Shown here: positions 14,045-25,808 of the stretch, piece by piece | How the letters are laid out: each line of letters opens with the position of its first letter | Numbering within the stretch: the first letter of the stretch is position 1 | Source of the DNA: Tyto alba | Taxonomy: Eukaryota > Chordata > Aves > Strigiformes > Tytonidae | Direction of reading: 5' to 3' | Assembly (NCBI RefSeq): GCF_018691265.1 | Contig: NW_024881296.1 | Location: 9,827,427 to 9,891,426, forward strand | DNA length: 64,000 nucleotides | Position numbers and translations under genes: made by a program | The notes under the pieces: generated by a model | Told to the model about the DNA's origin: nothing | Databases searched by the model: none | Seen by the model: the letters and a program-made list of their open reading frames with translations, nothing else

Positions 14045-15232
14045 AATCTGTGTGGAAGACAGAGATTGCATTCTTTACTCTGTTTTCTGTTCACACTGAA
14101 AACTGATCTAACGAATACTTTTGTTAAAATGTTACCTTCTATTTTGCCTAGGGTTAGAAACAATAAAGGAAAATTTTGGTTTCATTAGTTGCAATTTATG
14201 CTTTCTCAGTTTATCAATACACTGTATGGTATATGGTTTTGGTAAACAAAAAAATCATAGGTATTTGACTAAAACACTTTATAATGTTTCAGCTTACATA
14301 ATTTGTGTTTGTAAGTTATATTCTTACTGATCTTAAATTCTGTTTCATAACAAAAATCCAGAATACAATTTAACATAGCACAAACAGCACACAGAAAATT
14401 ACTTATTTACTCACGTATGGCTGGAATAGAGCATTTGAAATCTCCACAGGCTAGTAACAACTGTGAAATTAGTATCCTTGGCAGTAAAGTTGATGACCTT
14501 ATATGAAATGCTATGCTTTGAGCATCACTAGGCTGTGCTTTTAAGTCTCAGTCTTTTATGTATGCCTACAGCTGAGACTGTCCCTCTAGATATAGCATAT
14601 AGTCACCACCTGCTCTGCCAAACAGAGCCCAAGGCTCACAGAGCAGCAACTGGAAATTTTATATACAGCTGAATTGACAGAGAATTTAGGAAAATACTAT
14701 CCAATTTATGCTTGCTGGATGCAGCTCTGTTTCTGTGACAGACAAAATCACTATGAATTTCATAGTTAAAATTTACTCAGATCCCTTGGTCTAGATCTCT
14801 CGCTTGTTCTCTGCTGCCAGCTGTAATTGTTTTCTATAAAGGTAACATACTCTAAAGCAGAAGGACCAAAAATTTTGTCCTTTTTGGCAAGTATTTTGTT
14901 TCACGTATAAAACATAATGTTATTTCAAGAAAAATAAGCATGTAAGCTTGTCATCCTAATCAGTATTAGCACAATTCACTTGTTGAATTACTTATGCATA
15001 AGGAGAAGAGATTTTCAGGTGAAGGGCATGAGCTGGAGCTGCAGGTGGTAAACCCACATGCTATTAACATCTCCAGAACTCCACAATTTCTAGTCATATG
15101 GTGCTCTGTCATTCTACTGTGAAGGTTATTACTTTGTATGTTTGAAAAATGATTCCTGGGAAGACTACAAAGCCCCTATGTGCAGTAAAATATGATTTCT
15201 ATATTTTCTATATTTAGCACCTACATTGTGCA

Positions 15233-15254
15233 TTCTCAGGGAAAACCCTGAGAA
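15233..15254. repeat. Perfect 9-bp hairpin with 4-base loop
   Basis: TTCTCAGGG-AAAA-CCCTGAGAA is a perfect inverted repeat. It is too short for a pre-miRNA and has no U run after it. Confidence 0.8.
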
Positions 15255-18200
15255 GTGGTTTGACATTATAGTTTCAACTTCTAATTAAACGAATTTTTCA
15301 TGTCCAAAAGGAAATGCATGTTACTGGGAAGATAAAAATGTCACTGTGCACTGGATGTGGCGGACTCCACCAACACAAGCAATAATCTTGCTGCTTGTTA
15401 AGAATGTGATGGCAGCTGCACCATAGTGGAAACTGGCAAAACTTAGACATGAAAGAGATAAATGCCTTTCTTGAGGTCATGCCTGACTTTCTTTATCACT
15501 TTGGACACATTTCCCTTGTGTCCTTGTATTTGCGGCTGTGGTACTCTTACTTGATTACAGAATGTATTTACAAACAAGGATGTTTGGCAGAGTGTATGGT
15601 GCTATGCAGTTCTTTTATGTGCCAGTTCAGAGGGATGTCCAATTAGATTATTTCAAATCAGCTCATGCAAAATAACTGTACAAGGCATGTGTGAATGATA
15701 TTGTTTGAACCAGAACTAACCTGATGAAAAATCTGTATTTCTTTCTAGCTAAATAGAGGTCTATTATAGTAAAAGCTAAAATTACTGTGTGGTGGTCTTC
15801 AAATCAGATGAAAGCAGTTCAATTGCCATTGCAAAAGCAAAGTAAACAAGAAAACAATCTGTGCATCTAGTAAACACTCAGCACCCCTGTTCCTTTCTGT
15901 AATTCAGAGTAATGATTCCAGTTTGACCTTGTTAGCTATAGTTAGGTACAAGAACAAAAATTCATCGGAATTCAGAACATCCTGGTTTGTTCCACCAAAG
16001 AATTTGTCATGACATTTTCAAGAGACTTTTTTTATCACCAACAGAAGCATGAAAGCTTAGGCAGTGCAATTCTGAAAGGACTTAGAAAGTGAAGTCTTGT
16101 TCAACCTCTATATTTCTGCCTGCCTTTAGTGTGAAAAATATTACCTTTGTCTTTTAAAAGAATCATTTTAACAATTTTTATTATTTCTCATTGTATAAAG
16201 ATATCTGGCAGCTTCGGGGTGTTTTTTTGTGTTGTTGTTTTTTGTTTTTTTTTTTTACTTTGTCTCTGCAAGGGGACCCATGTCTGTGGACTTAGAGAAC
16301 ACACAAATATGGTATCCTATAAAACAACAATTTACCAAAATAGAATAGGTATTTCCAATTGTCATTAGGAAGAATATCATGTCTGATCTTTCATATACAT
16401 ATAGATCCAGGAGAACTTAATAAAGCATTTTTGATTAACAGCCATCCATCACCACACTATGAAGGAGTGGTGCTGGATCTAGGAGGAATATGAGGTTTAA
16501 GATAGGGATTTGAAGTGTGCATGTCAACCAGCACTGCTTTCCTGATAAATGCAGGTAATAGATTTTGTAAGTCAGGAGTTTCTCCTAGAGTGATGTTAAA
16601 CTTTACCAACTGAAATCTTGTCATTAATCCTTTCTTTTTCTTGGAGGATAATGGCCTGAACTCACAGACCTGTCTGAATTCCATTAATTTTAGAAAGCCA
16701 TTTATGTGGGAGGGCACTAATGTTTCATGAAAACTTCCTATTCCTATGGAAAAAGGAAACTGCTCTGCCCGTAAAGGCTCAGCGGTCTGTTCAACAGAGC
16801 ACCAAGTAGTGCTTATACCCTGTGTACTAGTTTAAGATAATAGTTTACTTCAAAACAGCACATGTAGCTGAACTTCAATTTCTAATGCATTATAGTCCCT
16901 CTTATTTCCATCTGGGGCTCACTTGAATTTCTTCGCAAGCCCTATAAATCAAATGTGAAGAGATCTTGTCAGGCATATGGGTAAGGAAATGCAAGGCTTG
17001 ACACTTGTCATGAACATAACAGAACACCTATAATAAATACTGGAATTTTTTTATATGACTTTTCACTGAGACAATTGTAAACGGCCTTTGCTATCTCATT
17101 CTAGCTTAAGAGAATAAATAATTTGATAAAAGATTGGTTTTTTTCTTAGAAAAAATCTCTAGTAATCTGAAATAATTAATCTTACCTGATAAAATTTGGA
17201 CTCCATAAGTCAAAGAAACATTAAAGCAGAATAACACTGCATGTACACATACGTATATAGAGATATGTATGGTTGAAAACTGGTACACCTAGTCCCAACA
17301 GACTTGCAGGACACCTGCTTGTGTCTAATTTTAAAGACATTAGTCATCTAGTAGAGTTAAATGGCAAGGATCATACTGAAAGTAAGTGCATGTATGAGGA
17401 AAGCAGTCATCTGATGCATAACTAGCTGACAGTAGTATGTCCAGGTTGTTAAAGAGGAATGTCAAAATACATGGACGCAGCAATCCCTTTAAAACTACAA
17501 AAAGACTTAGGTGAGCCTCTGAAAAACATGGGTGGTATGTGCTAGAACATATGAAGAATGTCCTACTGTCCATTTTCTTCCCAAAGAAATATTGCATAAC
17601 AAATGCTGTATCTGAACTTGTCAATAGTGGTTACCAGTTGCTCAGGTGTGTAAATCCAACAAGTTTTTCAGGAGCTTTTAAAACTCACTTCCCTGTTGTA
17701 GGTTTAGTTTCATGTTGTGATACCTTGGGGAAAATTATATAGTTTATATATAAGATATTTTCATAGTTACTGTATTTATTATATATTTTATTTCTTTAAC
17801 TTTTTGGCTCCCAAAAAAAAACACTGATATGAAATGCAAAGATATGAGGTGAACTACTAGATATTGGAATCTTCATACTTCAAGTGCCCAACACATTTAC
17901 ACAAATTTTGACAGTAGTGGAATGGGGAAACATTCAAGTATTTTTTTGTATGCTGAGATAGTCTGAAAACCTCCTTAGTTATTAGATGCCTTTATTGAGC
18001 TGAGCTCTTCAAAAAGGTAACTTGAAGTAGATAACTGCATAATACAAAAAGATAGCATAGACTAAAGTGTAGATCTCTTAAAAAAGCAAAATCAAAAAAC
18101 TAAGAATGCCATATAAAGTGTATCTAAACTTCTCTTCAGAAAAGTCTCCCAAAATCAGTACATAAGCTCAAATTCTACTCAAGTGAAGCTATTAGAATTA

Positions 18201-19220
18201 TGTTCTGATTTAAAAATATAACCAAAACCCTTAATAATTGAACAGCCACTGAAATCCTTATGCTGTTTTAGACAGTTGGAGGTTTTAAAGAACTCTGTAT
18301 ATGCTTTAATTTGCATTGTTTTATGATAATTTGTATAGCCTTCTTATTCCTGCTTTAAAATTTATATACAGATAAAGTTGAAGAAAGGAATGAAAAACTT
18401 CCTTTAGTGCAAAGCAAATGGTATTTATTTACATCAATCGTTCTTCATTGTCTGATATGATGAAAACTGGTAATGATGCACACTGTTACTCTTGCTTCTC
18501 CTGACAGAAGTCCTCAGGTTTAGTGTTAGGATCTTCCTATGGCTTTGAACATTTTATAACTTAACTTAATGTTCTGAGTATGGTAAAGCTGATAATTATT
18601 CAACATGTGGCTCACAATTTCATTTTGGGTTTGTTTTTAGCTTTCTTACTGATGACGTGTCAGTAACTGATGATAAAAAACCTACTGTTGCAACAGCTGT
18701 GATGTGTTTAAAGTGCATGTGCTTTACACAATTTAGTTGTCTAGCTGATTTACAAAAAAAATTAAAAGAACAGAATAGAAAATCTCAGAGGTTTTTGCTG
18801 TTCACACAGTAAGTCCCGCAAATACTATCAGCACCTTGTTCAGTAAGATTGTTGGACCCACAGAACATTCATGCCCACGAGGTTTTGAATACCACTGTCC
18901 GCCCCAGGCTCAGGCTTTCCTCCTCTGTCTCTTACTGTTTCCACAGTAAGGTTTAGACAAGGCAGGAGAAAATATTTCTGGTGTAAGTATAAGGGTGTTT
19001 TAGCATTTCACAGGTCTAAGACCACTTAGGAAACACACCATATCTTGGAAGAATACTTATTTTACTCTACCATCCCTCATTAATTTAGGGTTTATCATGG
19101 TGTCTACTACTGTGTTTTGGTAGTGTTTTAAAAAGTACTTCTTCAGTCTTTCCAATAAAAGGTTTTTACCCTCCTCCATGATCTGGAATTTATGCTGTAT
19201 TTGAATGTGTTTGTTTCTCT

Positions 19221-19234
19221 TGATGATGATGATG
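19221..19234 (+). repeat. (TGA)4 microsatellite
   Basis: Four TGA units plus TG. Confidence 0.85.
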
Positions 19235-20250
19235 CCTTTTTCTGTTTTGTTCTTATGTTCTTTGCCTTCATCCTTTACAATACAAAAAGTACATTTTTAA
19301 CCTCCTTATTTAGCACATTAAATCTCATAATCCTTCCACATTAATTCCCACTGTGTTGTCTCTTTATTAGCACTTGAAATAACCTTTGACATCTCTCTAT
19401 TTTGTCTTCACCTTATGCTAAGAATGAGCTAATTTATATGGAGTAGAAATGTTGCATCCCAGCTTTTTTTTTTTATGATGACTCTCTGCAGAAAATAATG
19501 TTGACCTTTTTGCTTAGTTATCACAAGCTCGTGTAGCTTTATACTGCCAGCCTACATTGGTCATGGATCATTTCATGGCAGAAATTAAGATATCCGCAAG
19601 GCTCTATATGTTTTTAAAGGGGAGGATGATAGAAACGCTATTTGACAATGTTAAATATTATGCCAGCCTAGTTTGGATTTCTTGATATCAGCAAAGCTAT
19701 ATTATTCCATTGCTATTCCTTTTAGTACCATGGTTTTGACTCTTAGAGCAAGTGATTTCTGATTTTTAGATGTCCATACGTCTTGCCTGAGGTATGTTCC
19801 CATTTGTATTGCTTCCATGGGAATGACCTGTGTCATATTTATTTCTAGAATAAAAGAAAATACCATAGAAATGCCAAATGCCCTTTTTTCCCTTGACCTT
19901 TCTGTTACAGCTCTGAAGAGCAGGTTTACTACTTATTAGGAAGGATAAATAATCAAGTCATTAAAGCAATGAAATATATCTTAGTGAATGAATTATGCTC
20001 ACAGCACAAGACAATAGCTGCTATGACCCACAAGAAGTTCAGAAAAACAATTACTGTTCTGCTTCTGTCTTACTCCATGATAAATGCATCTGTGACCTAC
20101 TAGCTAGTCACACAGGGCCAGATTCACATGTGAGATTTTGTTGTGTTTAGAGGTGGCAGCCCTGAAAATCCCCCTCTCAGATGCTGCCCAGCTCTGTCAG
20201 TGCCTAGATTTTAAGGCTGTGAGAGATATTCTTTTTTGTCCCCTCCCCAG

Positions 20251-20340
20251 TTGCTATAGTTGGGATAACTCTGGAAACCTTGGCATGTGTTTCACTTTCA
20301 GAATATCTGGGGTTTCAAAAAACAGGCCTTTTCCAGACAG
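20251..20340 (+). other. Candidate 90-bp exon between strong splice-like sites
   Basis: A dense pyrimidine tract with the acceptor TTTTTTGTCCCCTCCCCAG (20232-20250) immediately precedes 90 bp ending in ACAG. This is followed by the donor-like GTCAGT at 20341. One frame is open through the segment and continues a longer open frame that runs from 20138 to 20350. The 90 bp would encode about 30 residues including two Cys, two Trp/Tyr and a basic tail. I recognise no family. Neither a start codon nor a partner exon could be placed, so this may be a non-coding exon or a chance pairing of sites. Confidence 0.22.
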
Positions 20341-22104
20341 GTCAGTCCTGTAACTATTTTAAGAGCACGTCTAAAACATAAATTTGGGATCTGGACAAAA
20401 ATAATTGCATTGTTTGCTATGACTGACATCTGTGATATAGTGGTCAGGGAAGTCTTCAAGACAGACGTAGACTGTGGTATTTATCACCTCCTAAGAGGGT
20501 GTATGAATCAGAAGAATACTAAGGGTATTTTTCTTTTGTTAAAACTGTTTTGGTGCAGCAAGGATTAGTTGCACTGCCTAGAAACAGATAACATAACTCT
20601 ATCAAAGTGAACTCCCTTCCCTGAGTTCTGATCCCTGCTTTAAAGACCATATGTGCTTCAGTTTTAGAAATGAAAAAAGAAAATCTAATTGATAAAGATC
20701 TTCTTTGTTCTTCCTAATTTGCAGAATGCTACTGATAACCATTAAGAAAACACCCAATGGACTTGAAACTATTACTGTTTGTGCAAGAGGTAAATCTTGA
20801 TGCGGCTTCTAAACTTTACTAACAACCATATCTTATATGCATCTCTCCTTAAGCAGAAGGTGAGTTATTACTGAAACACATTGGGCCATGCCTTTCTATT
20901 CACAGAAGGCTAAGGTGTGTTATGGTGGTGAGCATGAATACTGTATTGGCCATCACCTGTGCCACAAGGTACTTCTCTAATGAGTCCAATTTTCTATATT
21001 AAATGTAGAACCTCTGAAATTAAAGAAAAAATACAGTAATTTTGCTCTTCAGAGCAGTTACCATATCTCGGTTTCATAGTAAAGGATGCACTGTCAGTAT
21101 GATTAATAGTGGATTTGTCAGTCCCTGTGTGGTAGCTGAAACTGAATTTTTTTAGCCAAAGTTTTATTCCTACATTTCAGAATTTTTTTTTGCTAGAAAT
21201 AGGGTTTTAACAGGGATAAGATGGAAGTAAGATGAAGGATTCTCTTTGTTTTCTTAATAGTGTTTATTAGGTTCAGCACTGAAGATTTATCTATAAACTA
21301 TATCCTGTCAGAAATCCTCAGGGAAGAATGGGGTGAGATCAGAAACAGAAAAGGACACTGACTGCTTAAGAGGAATGTGATACCATCCACTACACACATG
21401 ATGAATTGGAAAAGTTACGTTGTCTTGTTTTGTCTACTTTAAAACCACTCTTGATTCTGTGGGCTAGCTTGTACCGAAACTGAGGTTCCAGATAAGTGGC
21501 CTGAGCAACTAGTAGAAACCAAAGAATGGAATTGAATTTATTCAGAAATTCTATAGTGCTGTTTTAGATTTTTTTCTTCTGAATACACTCAAGAACAAAC
21601 TGACTACTTCATCTATTAAAATGACTGCTTACTGCAAATGGAAGAACTCAAGTACAGGAAGATACAAGCCATCTGCACAAGCACTATTTCAGGGGAAGTA
21701 TTTTAATCATTATGCATCCATGGAGATGAAGGTGCTGTTTTATCACTGCAGTGGTAAAGAGTTCTAATATCACTTTGATTAGAATTCACAGCCTAGCACG
21801 TTTTCTTACTCATCTTTTAAAGTCCTAGAGGATATTTTATATCTTGGAAAAGAAGAGAAGGGGTTAATTCTTAACATCTGAACTCTCAAAAATTAATTTA
21901 GTGAGTCAGAGCATTCTGGACACTTGAGTGACTGTTATTTGCAGAAGAGCAGCATGGTTTTTAACTTTATAAGCAAGGATGTGTCAGAATCCCAGTTGTA
22001 ATATCCAACCTTGAGCCCAGTATTCTCTGGACTGAACAGTGAATTTGCCATTCCTGAATTTGCAAATACTCTTTCACCAGGTGTTCTTCAGTCCCAGTGT
22101 GGGG

Positions 22105-22122
22105 AAAAAAAAAAAAAAAAAA
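22105..22122 (+). repeat. Poly(A) tract, A18
   Basis: A18 preceded by GGGG and followed by CAAAACCAAACAAAG, again a C-interrupted tail. Confidence 0.95.
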
Positions 22123-23407
22123 CAAAACCAAACAAAGAAGACCTCTTTTCAAGTGGTGATATAATTTGGTTTCTCAGACTTGTTTATCTCTTCCAAACTA
22201 TGAGGCTGACAATATCAAGAGTAATTAAGGTCCTAAAATAGCCTCTCACCAGAGATTTGATGTAGACTAGGGTCACTTTTCATACAGGTCAACAAATAGC
22301 AGTTGACTTAAAGCTATAAATCTTACTGAGATAGTGACTTTCTTTGGTGACCTGGTGTAGACTGGTTCATATTCCTGAGATCTGAAAGACAGAAGTGACA
22401 AGGATACTGACACTACAAAATTTTTCTGGCCCCTTCATTACTTTCTCAGGTGCTACAATGAAGTACAAAGGAATGACAAGCTTATGAATGATGGAAATAA
22501 TGACACCAATAGTGATTGAGATAATTACACTGAGGTTTGTCATCTCCAGGGAGAGAATGAAGGAAAAACAAGGGGAACAGAACAGCAAATAGAATAGGTA
22601 AGATGAGAAAAGAAAATTACAAACATGAACATTTTATATGGTTGTGGGAAGGAACAGGAACAGTGGAAACACTTTTCAGAGATAAAAGAGGTAAAGATAG
22701 TGGACAACAAATATTACTTCTCATTTCTCCTTCTAATTCCAGCTGCTACCTATTTGACTTCTGTGTGTTCTGTGACTATTTCATGCTGGGTTTTTTACTA
22801 TCTTTGCCTTTTTGCCACTCCATTATTCGTAAGTGAATGAAATGCCCCTTAGTTCATGAACCAGTTTTGCCTATAGCAACACTTGAAAGAATTGTGTAAT
22901 TCAGCAAATAAAAATCAAAACTAACTTTTAAGCACTGCCTCTGATCTACTAATTTCTTGTTGGCTTTGTGATTACAAAACATCATTCACTCTCTAGATGA
23001 AAAACAGGCTTAGAATAATATGGGCAATATGCAGAATAGCAAATTCTGTTGAAACTTGGAATACCAGCTGAAATAATAATGAATACAATTCTGCAGGTAA
23101 TATTTTGATGGAAATAGGTGCAGTCAAATTATTCACTGCAGATGAATAAGAATGAATCATCAGAATGTTCTAATTCTTCCACAGGAGTAAAAGGGTGAGA
23201 TAAATATTTTAAAGATATTAACTATTTAAATAATTAGTAGTCATTAAAGGAGTTATTAAATAGTCAAGTTTGTTTAAAAGGTCTCGCCTTGATCTGTAGT
23301 TCCTTCAGGGCAAAAATCTTCTGAAAGAAAAACCTTCAAACTCCTAAATACCTCACAATTTTGCCATGTACAATTTGGTTTATTAACAATAGAACATAAG
23401 TAAGATT

Positions 23408-23438
23408 AAAAAAAAAAAAAAAAACAAACAAACAAACC
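23408..23438 (+). repeat. A17 tract plus (CAAA)3
   Basis: A17 (23408-23424) runs into CAAACAAACAAACC, a typical poly(A)-derived microsatellite. Confidence 0.95.
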
Positions 23439-24236
23439 ACATAGGTATGGTTGGGGTTGGAAAATAAAGTTGATTTGCGTTGTTTCAGCTATATATCTGA
23501 AAGCCAGAAAATACTTAAAAAAGTTTCAGCTGCTACAGACAGGGTTCTTCAATATGTGTGGGAGCTCCTAGAGACTGGCTGGAGCAGAAGGATTTGAATG
23601 CACTATCACTCTGAAAACAAGTACAATATACTGTGACACTACCTCAGAATGTTACCTTCACAGAACAGCTTGTGGACCTGGGTGTATAAATTTTCCTTAG
23701 CCACTACAAGGCAACGTGAGGTGCCTTAATACTGGTAGAGATTGAGACCCCATATAACTGTCTTGTTGCTGCTTCCGTGAGGATAAATTCCTCCGTACAT
23801 ATGATTTTCTTCATTAAAAATGACATCGAATAGACTCTTCAGTCCTCACTCATTCCATGTGAACAGGTTCACTGAATTCAACAGTCACTTTGAAATGTGG
23901 TTTCTGATGGGAATGCCTTTCAGTAAATGATCCAAAATTAATTCAAGGCCCCACAGGATGGTGTCCAGGAATAGGTTAAGGGAATAAAATAATTATCTGC
24001 AAATGTATTGGTGGAAAAAAAGCAAATCAACCCTTTGTTGCTGTAAAGCACGGATGGCACATAATTCAGAAATCTCTTGCTTGTGTAATATGACTGCTAG
24101 TACAAATTGGATCAGTGAGGTGTTAAATGTTTGAGATGAAGCTGATGCAGGTCAGCAATGTGGCTTGACCCCACCCACACCTGAAAATCCAGAACTGTCT
24201 TACTGCTTCATTCAGCATCTCACTTCCCTCCAATAC

Positions 24237-24260
24237 AAAAAAAAAAAAAAAAAAAAAAAA
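24237..24260 (+). repeat. Poly(A) tract, A24
   Basis: A24. The roughly 100 bp before it are moderately GC-rich, with a CCCCACCCACACC stretch at 24170-24182, but I cannot identify them as a retroelement. Confidence 0.95.
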
Positions 24261-25080
24261 GTTCATGATGGCAACTTGAAATATTAGGTGAAATTATGTA
24301 CGCTGACAAGGCAGGATATTCTTCTTTGAATTAATTTTTTGCACACAGATTTGAAGTCAGTCTATCATCAGTAAAAATATTAAGGAATACATTCTTTTTT
24401 TTAAGAAAATCTTCCATTGTCATAAAACATGCAGCTGCACTATGATGATGGACCCTCAGATCTGCAAAAAATGCGTGGATGAGATTTGAGAATGAATGGA
24501 AATAACAAATGCTTTTGTACAAATACCATTATTTGACCTCTGTCTTATGAAATTGCACCATTGGTAAGAGGTCTTTTCTCTGTACTTGAAGCAGGCATCC
24601 ACCAAAAATGTGTAGAGAGGAGTCTAAGCTCATTTTTAGGGTTTTGCATGGAGCGAAGTTTTTGAACTGGAATCATGCTACCTCAGGTCAGCATAACACT
24701 GATATGGAGCTTAGTAAAGTGCAACACACATGCTGAGTTCAAATAAGGGCTATTGATTTTTAATTTCAAAGTAAGACCTGGATTTTAAAATCCATGTTTG
24801 CAAAACCAAATTTCAGTGATAGCATAAAATTTAGAAAAGAGTAAAATGCCAAGCGTGTAACAGCTACTTTTTGGCTCATGTAGACAGTTGTGGTGAGAGG
24901 TTGTGTAAAATGTTGCCATTATCCTCCTAGGAAATTAGCAAGAAGCACTGTCTGATACTAATTTTCACATAAGCTACAAAATGAAACCTAATCAGTGTCT
25001 GTCAATGATGAGTGTAATTTTAAAAGGCAATTACAATCAGTGACTATTTTCTTCAAGATATTAGTTTGCAAATAGTTGTG

Positions 25081-25460
25081 GTCTGGCGTGTGTTCCGGGT
25101 AACACTTCTGCCTGCTTGCTGGATGTGGTGCGTTCAGCCTCGTCGCCTTCGAGCTGCAGCGAAGCTCACCCATCCCTGCAGGGCCTAGCAGCCTGACAGG
25201 ACGTTTCCATGGAGCCCAAGATGCACTTTTACCATCTGAAGTGTCTGTGTGGGTGTTTGTCTCTTGGTTCATTGCTTCATCAGCCACTGTGTCTGATCTG
25301 GAATTACTTTCGCTTCTGCATGTTCTTCCCTCCTTGCCTTTCTATAAACTCAAGGCTGCAAGCAGAAGCTCCTGAAATCACCGACGTGAAACCCACGTCC
25401 TGTGCTAGCAGTGCGTGAGCACTGCTTCTTTACGGCTATTGTCAGAGTAAAGATTTCCAA
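25081..25460. other. Isolated CpG-bearing GC-rich patch
   Basis: About 15 CpG dinucleotides fall in 380 bp, against very few per kilobase nearby. Clusters lie at 25141-25160 and 25382-25436. The second half holds a pyrimidine-rich tract (25309-25345), an AAG at 25351-25353 and a GTGAGC donor-like site at 25418. It also has a short inverted repeat, GACGTG-AAACC-CACGTC (25383-25399). Overlapping open frames run on both strands (99 codons on -, 69 on +), neither resembling a known protein. It may be a decayed CpG island or first exon, an enhancer, or an old GC-rich repeat. Confidence 0.4.
25383..25399. repeat. Short CpG-containing inverted repeat
   Basis: GACGTG and CACGTC are perfect reverse complements separated by AAACC. 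Each arm carries an ACGT core like those bound by bZIP or bHLH factors. Binding is speculation. Confidence 0.5.
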
Positions 25461-25792
25461 ACGTTTGTCATGTTTGGATTTCTTTGATCAACCGTAGTAT
25501 TAGATGTATATGCAACATACATCACAGAAAGCAAGTATTTCTTCCAATTTTATCAGGCAACAGTTGAAGTTTGATGGTATTTGACTGTTGATTTTTTTTT
25601 TCCTTGTTGTCTTGAAATTTTACACTGTCATCCAAGATGGTTTTTTTCCTATCAGTCAGGATGACCCTAAACTACATCCATTTCCAGCATAACCAGACTT
25701 AAAGAAGCTGAATTGTGACAGAATAGCGTGTTACTGGGGAAGAAAAGAACGTGATAATGAAGGTAAAGCACTAGAAACTTTATAAATAGACC

Positions 25793-25808
25793 TTATATAT
25801 ATATATTT
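25793..25808. repeat. (TA)n microsatellite
   Basis: Eight TA units followed by a T run. Confidence 0.9.

Larger units (their letters stand above)
9665..20231. other. AT-rich stretch without recognisable gene
   Basis: It holds the A/T tracts at 10841, 11067 and 14023 and the two compact hairpins at 13751 and 15233. Overlapping short frames at 11148-12140 and 13749-14163 match nothing I know. No old repeat could be identified. Confidence 0.6.
20341..25080. other. AT-rich stretch with a cluster of A tracts
   Basis: Three A tracts of 17-24 bases fall within 2.2 kb (22105, 23408, 24237). Otherwise I see no gene and no identifiable repeat body. Confidence 0.6.

Noticed and set aside
24988..25287. 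99-codon - strand frame in the CpG patch
   Set aside because: GTG start and no recognisable domain. Kept only as part of the CpG patch observation.
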